Shown: positions 58,612 through 64,000 of the stretch, one piece after another
Layout of the letters: each line of letters starts with the position of its first letter
Position numbering within the stretch: position 1 is the first letter of the stretch
Translations under genes and position numbers: made by a program
Notes under the pieces: model-generated
What the model saw: only the letters and a program-made list of their open reading frames with translations
Databases searched by the model: none
What the model was told of the DNA's origin: nothing
NCBI GenBank assembly: GCA_900471605.1
Contig: UCEY01000023.1
Span: 85,110-149,109, forward strand
DNA from: Hyphomicrobiales bacterium
GTDB taxonomy: Bacteria; Pseudomonadota; Alphaproteobacteria; Rhizobiales; Rhizobiaceae
Direction: 5' to 3'
DNA: 64,000 nucleotides

Positions 58612-61062
58612 ATGACAGAAAAACTCATCATCATCGGCAATGGCATGGCGCCGGGACGCATGCTCGAACACCTCTTCGAACAGGCGCCCGGTCGCTACGA
58701 AGTGACGATCTTCAACGCCGAACCGCGCGTCAACTACGACCGCATCATGCTCTCGCCGGTTCTCTCCGGCGAAAAGAGCTTCGAGCAGATCGTTATCCAC
58801 GGCGACGGCTGGTACATCGACCACGGCATCACCCTCTACAAGGGCCACAAGATCGTCGCGATCGACCGTACGGCCAAGACCGTCACCTCCGATCACGGCG
58901 TCACCGAAAGCTACGACAAGCTGGTGATCGCCACCGGCTCCGTGCCCTTCATCATTCCGGTACCCGGCAAGGACCTGCCGGGCGTCATCACCTATCGTGA
59001 CCTCGACGACGTTCAGGCCATGCTGCTTGCCGCCCAGTCGCGCGAAAAGGCGATCGTCATCGGCGGCGGCCTGCTCGGTCTCGAAGCAGCCGCCGGCCTT
59101 GCCCAGCGCGGCATGGACGTGACGGTTCTGCACGTGATGCCGACCCTGATGGAGCGCCAGCTCGATCCGGCCGCCGGCTACCTGCTGCAGAAAGCCGTCG
59201 AGGAACGCGGCATCAAGGTGATCTGCAAGGCCAATACCAAACAGATCATCGGCAATGGCAAGGTCGAGGGCGTCGAACTCGACAACGGCACGATCATTCC
59301 GGCGACCCTGGTGGTCATGGCCGTCGGCATCCGCCCGAGCGCCGGTCTCGCCAAGGATGCCGGGCTCGCGGTCAATCGCGGCATCGTCGTCGATGCCGGC
59401 ATGCAGACCTCGGACGGCGACATCTATTCGATCGGCGAATGCGCCGAAGTGGGCGGCATGGTCTATGGCCTCGTCGCACCGCTCTACGAGATGGCCCGCG
59501 TCGCCGCCGCGCATCTGGCCGGCGATACCAAGCCTGCCTTCGTGCATTCCGATACGCCGACCAAGCTCAAGGTCACCGGCATCGATCTCTATTCGCTCGG
59601 CGATTTCGCCGATGGCGACGACCGGCAGGAAATCGTGCTCCGCGATGCCACCGCCGGTATCTACAAGCGCCTCGTTCTGAAGGACAACCGCATCATCGGC
59701 ACCGTCCTTTACGGCGAGACCTCCGACGGCGCCTGGTTCAACGACCTGAAGAAGAAGGCGACCGACATTTCCGACATGCGCGACACGCTGATCTTCGGCC
59801 AGGCCTATCAGGGAGGGTCTCCGCTGGACCCTATGGCGGCCGTTGCAGCCTTGCCGGATGATGCGGAAATCTGCGGCTGCAACGGCGTCTGCAAGGGCAA
59901 GATCACCTCGACCATCACCGCCAAGGGCCTGACATCGCTGGACGACGTGCGCGCCCACACCAAGGCGTCCGCCTCCTGCGGCACCTGCACCGGCCTCGTC
60001 GAACAGCTGATGGCCCTGACATTGGGCGACGCCTACAACCCGAAGGCCGTGCAGCCGATGTGCACCTGCACCGAGCTCGGCCATGACGACGTCCGCCGCC
60101 TGATCAAGGCGAAGGGCCTGAAAACCATCCCCGCCGTCATGCAGGAACTAGAGTGGAAAACCTCCTGCGGCTGCGCCAAATGCCGCCCGGCGCTCAACTA
60201 CTACCTCGTTTGCGACTGGCCGGACGAATATGCCGACGACTACCAGTCGCGCTTCATCAACGAACGCGTCCACGCCAACATCCAGAAGGACGGCACCTAT
60301 TCGGTCGTTCCGCGCATGTGGGGCGGCGTCACCAATTCGCAGGAACTGCGGGCGATCGCCGACGTGGTCGACAAGTTCGAGATCCCGATGGTGAAGGTGA
60401 CCGGCGGCCAGCGCATCGACCTTCTCGGCATCGAAAAGGAAGACCTGCCGGCGGTCTGGGCCGATCTCGGCAAGGCGGGCTTCGTCTCCGGCCAGGCCTA
60501 TGCCAAGGGGCTGCGCACGGTAAAAACCTGCGTCGGTTCCGACTGGTGCCGCTTCGGCACGCAGGATTCGACGGGTCTCGGCATCCGCATCGAGAAATTC
60601 ATGTGGGGCTCGTGGACACCGGCCAAGCTGAAGCTGGCCGTCTCCGGGTGTCCGCGCAACTGCGCCGAGGCAACCTGCAAGGACATCGGCGTCATCTGCG
60701 TGGACTCAGGGTTCGAGATCCACTTCGCAGGTGCCGCCGGCCTCGACATCAAGGGCACGGAAGTGCTCGGGCTGGTGAAGACCGAGGACGAGGCGCTCGA
60801 ATACATCGTCGCGCTCACCCAGATGTACCGCGAACAGGGCCGTTACCTGGAGCGCATCTACAAATGGGCAAAGCGCGTCGGCCTCGACGAGATCCGCCGG
60901 CAGATCATGACCGATACGGAGAAGCGTCAGGCCTATTACGAGCGCTTCGTCTTCTCCCAGAAATTCGCCCAGGTCGATCCCTGGTCGGAGCGCGTCTCCG
61001 GCAAGGACAAACACGAGTTCAAACCGATGGCGACGGTCGGTTATTCGCACGCAGCCGAGTGA
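58612..61062 (+). CDS. nirB: Assimilatory nitrite reductase [NAD(P)H], large subunit
   Basis: The 816-residue protein reduces nitrite to ammonium with siroheme. It has an FAD site (IGNGMAPGRML at about 8), an NAD(P)H site (IGGGLLGLEAAAGLAQRG at about 147) and BFD-like [2Fe-2S] cysteines (CGCNGVCKG at about 421, CGTCTGL at about 457, with a second set near 484-525). A ferredoxin/sulfite reductase-like half carries the siroheme/[4Fe-4S] cysteines at about 640, 646, 680 and 684 (CVGSDWC, SGCPRNC). Only the ATG 58612 fits the family N-terminus. nirD follows by 10 bp. Confidence 0.96.
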   Translation: MTEKLIIIGNGMAPGRMLEHLFEQAPGRYEVTIFNAEPRVNYDRIMLSPVLSGEKSFEQIVIHGDGWYIDHGITLYKGHKIVAIDRTAKTVTSDHGVTESYDKLVIATGSVPFIIPVPGKDLPGVITYRDLDDVQAMLLAAQSREKAIVIGGGLLGLEAAAGLAQRGMDVTVLHVMPTLMERQLDPAAGYLLQKAVEERGIKVICKANTKQIIGNGKVEGVELDNGTIIPATLVVMAVGIRPSAGLAKDAGLAVNRGIVVDAGMQTSDGDIYSIGECAEVGGMVYGLVAPLYEMARVAAAHLAGDTKPAFVHSDTPTKLKVTGIDLYSLGDFADGDDRQEIVLRDATAGIYKRLVLKDNRIIGTVLYGETSDGAWFNDLKKKATDISDMRDTLIFGQAYQGGSPLDPMAAVAALPDDAEICGCNGVCKGKITSTITAKGLTSLDDVRAHTKASASCGTCTGLVEQLMALTLGDAYNPKAVQPMCTCTELGHDDVRRLIKAKGLKTIPAVMQELEWKTSCGCAKCRPALNYYLVCDWPDEYADDYQSRFINERVHANIQKDGTYSVVPRMWGGVTNSQELRAIADVVDKFEIPMVKVTGGQRIDLLGIEKEDLPAVWADLGKAGFVSGQAYAKGLRTVKTCVGSDWCRFGTQDSTGLGIRIEKFMWGSWTPAKLKLAVSGCPRNCAEATCKDIGVICVDSGFEIHFAGAAGLDIKGTEVLGLVKTEDEALEYIVALTQMYREQGRYLERIYKWAKRVGLDEIRRQIMTDTEKRQAYYERFVFSQKFAQVDPWSERVSGKDKHEFKPMATVGYSHAAE

Positions 61063-61072
61063 GGAGAGAAAC

Positions 61073-61402
61073 ATGAACTGGATCGCAATCGGCAAGCTCA
61101 CCGACATTCCGCTGCGAGGCGCACGCTGCGTGAAGACCCCGCAAGGCAAGATCGCCGTGTTTCGCACGGCCGCCAACGAGGTCTTCGCCATCGAGGATCA
61201 TTGCCCCCACAAGGGCGGGCCGCTCAGCCAGGGCATCGTCCACGGCACCTCGGTCACCTGCCCGCTGCACAACTGGGTGATTTCGCTCGAAACCGGCAAG
61301 GCGCTCGGCGCCGACGAAGGTTCGGTCCGCACCATCCGGCTCGAACTGCGGGGCGAAGACATCTTCATGGCCCTCGAAGAACAGCTGGCCGCCGCCGAAT
61401 AA
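61073..61402 (+). CDS. nirD: Nitrite reductase [NAD(P)H] small subunit
   Basis: The 109-residue protein is a Rieske-type fold. C44/H46 (CPHKGG) and C63/H66 (CPLHNW) form a complete ligand set, so a [2Fe-2S] cluster is probably bound; E. coli NirD lacks these residues. It partners NirB. AGGAGAG precedes the ATG. Confidence 0.95.
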   Translation: MNWIAIGKLTDIPLRGARCVKTPQGKIAVFRTAANEVFAIEDHCPHKGGPLSQGIVHGTSVTCPLHNWVISLETGKALGADEGSVRTIRLELRGEDIFMALEEQLAAAE

Positions 61403-61450
61403 CCGGCGCGGCCATTTCAGACGACTAAGCTCTAGGGAGACGAGAAAAAA

Positions 61451-62302
61451 ATGTCCTATGTCACACCGACGGAATTCGTGACGAAGATGATCGACGCCGG
61501 CGAGGCGAAGATCTTCATGTCCACGCGCGATACGCTGATCAGGGCTTTCATGGCGGGCGCGATCCTTGCGCTTTCCGCCGCCTTCGCCGTGACCATCACG
61601 GTGCAGACCGGCAATGCGCTTGCCGGCGCAATCCTCTTTCCCGTCGGCTTCTGCCTCCTCTATCTGATGGGCTTCGATCTCCTGACGGGCGTCTTCACGC
61701 TGTCTCCCCTCGCGCTGATCGACAGACGGCCGGGAGCGACCGCCGGGGGCGTGCTGCGCAACTGGACGCTCGTCTTTATCGGCAATTTCGCCGGCGCCTT
61801 TCTCGTCGCCGTGATGATGGCGATCATCTTCACCTTCGGCTTCAGCGAGGCACCGAACGAGGTTGGCCAGCGGATCGGCCATATCGGCGAAGGCCGCACG
61901 CTCGGATATGCGGCCCATGGCGCGGCGGGCATGCTGACGCTCTTCATCCGTGGCGTGCTGTGCAACTGGATGGTTTCAACGGGCGTCGTCGCCGCGATGA
62001 TGTCGACTTCCGTTTCCGGCAAGGTCATCGGCATGTGGATGCCGATCATGCTGTTCTTCTACATGGGCTTCGAACATTCCATCGTGAACATGTTCCTCTT
62101 CCCGTCGGGCCTGCTGCTCGGCGGCAAGTTCTCGATCATGGATTACCTGATCTGGAACGAGATCCCGACCGTCATCGGCAATCTTGTCGGCGGCCTCACC
62201 TTCGTCGGCCTGACGCTCTACTCGACCCATGGCCGCAAGAGCGGCAAGCAGAGCGCGCCGGCTGGCCGTCTCGGCACTCCTGCCGTCGTTCCGGCGGAGT
62301 AA
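61451..62302 (+). CDS. nirC: Formate/nitrite transporter (FNT) family channel
   Basis: The 283-residue membrane protein has the FNT pattern with about six helices. It shows SYVTPTEFVTKMIDAGEAKI at the start, LLYLMGFDLLTG, GAAGMLTLFIRGVLCNWMV with the family asparagine, and GFEHSIVNMF with the central-pore histidine. Between nirD and nasA it most likely moves nitrite, either to export the toxic intermediate or to take up external nitrite. The symbol nirC is by function and position; focA-like activity is less likely. Confidence 0.9.
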   Translation: MSYVTPTEFVTKMIDAGEAKIFMSTRDTLIRAFMAGAILALSAAFAVTITVQTGNALAGAILFPVGFCLLYLMGFDLLTGVFTLSPLALIDRRPGATAGGVLRNWTLVFIGNFAGAFLVAVMMAIIFTFGFSEAPNEVGQRIGHIGEGRTLGYAAHGAAGMLTLFIRGVLCNWMVSTGVVAAMMSTSVSGKVIGMWMPIMLFFYMGFEHSIVNMFLFPSGLLLGGKFSIMDYLIWNEIPTVIGNLVGGLTFVGLTLYSTHGRKSGKQSAPAGRLGTPAVVPAE

Positions 62303-62306
62303 GCTC

Positions 62307-64000
62307 ATGGGGGCCGGTGTTCTGGAAACGGAAATGCAGGCGGGTGGAACCACCACCACCAGGACGACCTGCCCCTATTGCGGCGTCGGCTGCGGCGTCA
62401 TCGCCACAGTGGCGGGTGACGGCGCCGTAACGGTCAAGGGCGACCCCGAGCATCCGGCCAATTTCGGCCGGCTCTGCTCGAAAGGTTCAGCACTCGCCGA
62501 AACCATCGATCTCGACGGACGCATCCTCTTGCCAGAAATCCATGGTCGGCAAACGGGCTGGAGCGAGGCGCTCGATCTCGTCGCAGCGAAATTTTCCGAA
62601 ACCATAGCCGAGCACGGGCCCGATTCCGTCGCCTTCTACGTCTCCGGCCAATTGCTGACCGAAGACTATTACGTCGCCAACAAGCTGATGAAGGGCTTCA
62701 TCGGCTCCGGCAATATCGACACCAATTCAAGGCTTTGCATGTCGTCCTCCGTCGCCGGCCACCGCCGCGCCTTCGGATCCGACACCGTGCCCGGCACGTA
62801 CGAGGACATCGAACTTGCCGATCTGGTGATCCTGACCGGCTCCAATCTCGCCTGGTGCCATCCGGTGATCTACCAGCGGCTGGCCGCCGCCAAGGCCGCG
62901 CGGCCGGGCATGAAGATCGTCGTCATCGACCCGCGCCGGACGATGACCTGCGATATCGCCGACCTGCATTTAGGAATCAGGCCGGATGGCGACGTGGCCC
63001 TGTTCATGGGCCTGCTCGCCCATCTGGCGCAAGGCCCGGCGATCGACCAGAACTATATCGGCGCGCATACGCAAGGGTTCGGCGAAGCCTTCGCCGCCGC
63101 TGCCGCCCTCTCGTTCGCCGAACTCATGGAACGCACCGGCCTTCCCGCCATGCAGATCCGCGAATTCTTCCACCTGTTCGAGACGACCGAAAAGGTCGTC
63201 ACCTGTTATAGCCAGGGCGTCAACCAGTCGGCATCCGGCACGGACAAGGTCAACGCCATCATCAACTGCCATCTGGCGACCGGCCGTATCGGGCGTCCGG
63301 GCATGGGCCCGTTCTCCCTGACCGGCCAGCCGAACGCCATGGGCGGCCGCGAGGTCGGTGGTCTCGCCAACATGCTTGCCGCGCATATGGCGATCGAAAA
63401 CGCCGAGGATCGCGACCTGGTGCAGCGTTTCTGGGCCTCGCCGCGGGTCGCCGACAAGCCGGGCCTGAAGGCCGTCGACATGTTCCGCGCCGTTGCCGAC
63501 GGGCGGATCAAGGCGCTGTGGATCATGGCGACCAACCCGGTGGTTTCGATGCCGGATGCCGACGCGGTCGAGGCTGCCATCAAAGCCTGTCCCTTCGTCG
63601 TTGTCTCCGACATTCTTCGCGATACCGACACCGCCCGCCACGCGCATGTTCTGCTGCCTTCGCTCGGCTGGGGCGAAAAGGACGGCACCGTCACCAATTC
63701 GGAACGCCGCATCTCCCGTCAGCGCGGGTTCCTCGCTGCGCCCGGCAAGGCCAAAGCCGACTGGTGGCAGATGGCGGAAGTCGGCCGCCGGATGGGCTTT
63801 GCCGGTTTCGACTATCAAACGCCCGCCGATATTTTTGCCGAGCATGCGGCGCTTTCCGCCTTCGAGAATGACGGCAGCCGGGATTTCGATATCGGTGCGT
63901 GCGTCGGAATCGGCGAAGAAGGGTACGATGCGTTGACGCCCTTCCAATGGCCGGCACTGCTGGAGAATACCCCCCTCTGGCCTGCCGGCGTTCGGCGGGG
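62307..64000 (+). CDS. nasA: Assimilatory nitrate reductase catalytic subunit, N-terminal part
   Basis: The frame opens at ATG 62307, 4 bp after the nirC stop, and runs uninterrupted off the right edge (about 564 residues; family members have about 880). C22, C25, C29 and C57 (TCPYCGVGCGV, LCSKG) bind the [4Fe-4S] cluster. MSSS in RLCMSSSVAGHRRAFG includes the molybdenum-ligand cysteine region, and TGQPNAMGGREVGG and WGEKDGTVTNSERR are typical of NasA/NarB. It reduces nitrate to nitrite with molybdopterin guanine dinucleotide in the cytoplasm. The C-terminal BFD-type domain common in NasA would lie outside the window. Confidence 0.95.
   Translation, partial: MGAGVLETEMQAGGTTTTRTTCPYCGVGCGVIATVAGDGAVTVKGDPEHPANFGRLCSKGSALAETIDLDGRILLPEIHGRQTGWSEALDLVAAKFSETIAEHGPDSVAFYVSGQLLTEDYYVANKLMKGFIGSGNIDTNSRLCMSSSVAGHRRAFGSDTVPGTYEDIELADLVILTGSNLAWCHPVIYQRLAAAKAARPGMKIVVIDPRRTMTCDIADLHLGIRPDGDVALFMGLLAHLAQGPAIDQNYIGAHTQGFGEAFAAAAALSFAELMERTGLPAMQIREFFHLFETTEKVVTCYSQGVNQSASGTDKVNAIINCHLATGRIGRPGMGPFSLTGQPNAMGGREVGGLANMLAAHMAIENAEDRDLVQRFWASPRVADKPGLKAVDMFRAVADGRIKALWIMATNPVVSMPDADAVEAAIKACPFVVVSDILRDTDTARHAHVLLPSLGWGEKDGTVTNSERRISRQRGFLAAPGKAKADWWQMAEVGRRMGFAGFDYQTPADIFAEHAALSAFENDGSRDFDIGACVGIGEEGYDALTPFQWPALLENTPLWPAGVRR

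Noticed and set aside
1..64000. CRISPR arrays, insertion sequences, integrase-tRNA attachment sites, rRNA or tRNA genes
   Set aside because: None found on reading: no regularly spaced repeats, transposase motifs or tRNA-like folds.

Overview
The window is high-GC (about 62 percent by eye), densely coded alphaproteobacterial DNA. I place it in the Rhizobiales, probably Rhizobiaceae (Rhizobium/Agrobacterium relatives). The reasons are many ABC importers with dedicated regulators, a NasTS/nrt/nir assimilatory nitrate cluster, and a sulfoquinovose monooxygenase (sulfo-SMO) gene set whose glycosidase keeps the residue numbering I recall for the Agrobacterium enzyme. There are no rRNA or tRNA genes, CRISPR arrays, insertion sequences or phage genes. 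The region looks like a chain of catabolic and assimilatory operons separated by divergent regulators.

Left part (1-12.7 kb): a cut-off aminotransferase faces a sulfite-oxidase-fold molybdoenzyme. Next come a dinucleotide-binding oxidoreductase divergent from a LysR regulator, and a three-subunit PaoABC-type aldehyde oxidoreductase operon divergent from a TetR regulator with a perfect 22-bp palindrome between them. A chemoreceptor, an XRE/SnoaL pair, a LysE exporter and a 3-hydroxy-D-aspartate aldolase-like enzyme follow.

Middle part (12.7-34.1 kb): a polyamine-type ABC importer (SBP, ATPase, two permeases) is followed by a 2OG-Fe(II) oxygenase that faces psuK-psuG (pseudouridine breakdown), a crotonase and an ADP-forming acyl-CoA synthetase. 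On the other strand lie a flavin 2-hydroxyacid dehydrogenase, a fused indolepyruvate-type ferredoxin oxidoreductase and a nucleoside hydrolase, divergent from a GntR regulator and an AcuI-type acryloyl-CoA reductase. A lone molybdenum hydroxylase large subunit and a small P-loop kinase follow.

Sulfoquinovose part (34.2-50.3 kb): a phosphodiesterase and a sugar ABC importer are divergent from a ROK regulator, a Gfo/Idh/MocA dehydrogenase and a ThuA-like protein. Then come a sulfoquinovosidase with the K-E-R-W-Y substrate signature, a GntR regulator, and smoC-smoB-smoA (FMNH2 monooxygenase, aldo-keto reductase, flavin reductase) in one translationally coupled run. Together these would import sulfoquinovosyl glycosides, cleave them, oxidatively remove sulfite and return glucose. 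The ROK/dehydrogenase/ThuA block between them is not part of the core pathway as I know it.

Right part (50.3-64 kb): a small exported protein, an FtsK paralogue with no membrane anchor, then nasT-nasS and the nitrate assimilation operon nrtABC-nirBD-FNT transporter-nasA, which runs off the edge. Between nasS and nrtA lie a near-consensus sigma-54 promoter and a leader RNA with an apparent antiterminator/terminator pair. In all three ABC operons of the window a strong hairpin follows the binding-protein gene, which suggests a shared way of making more binding protein than membrane components.
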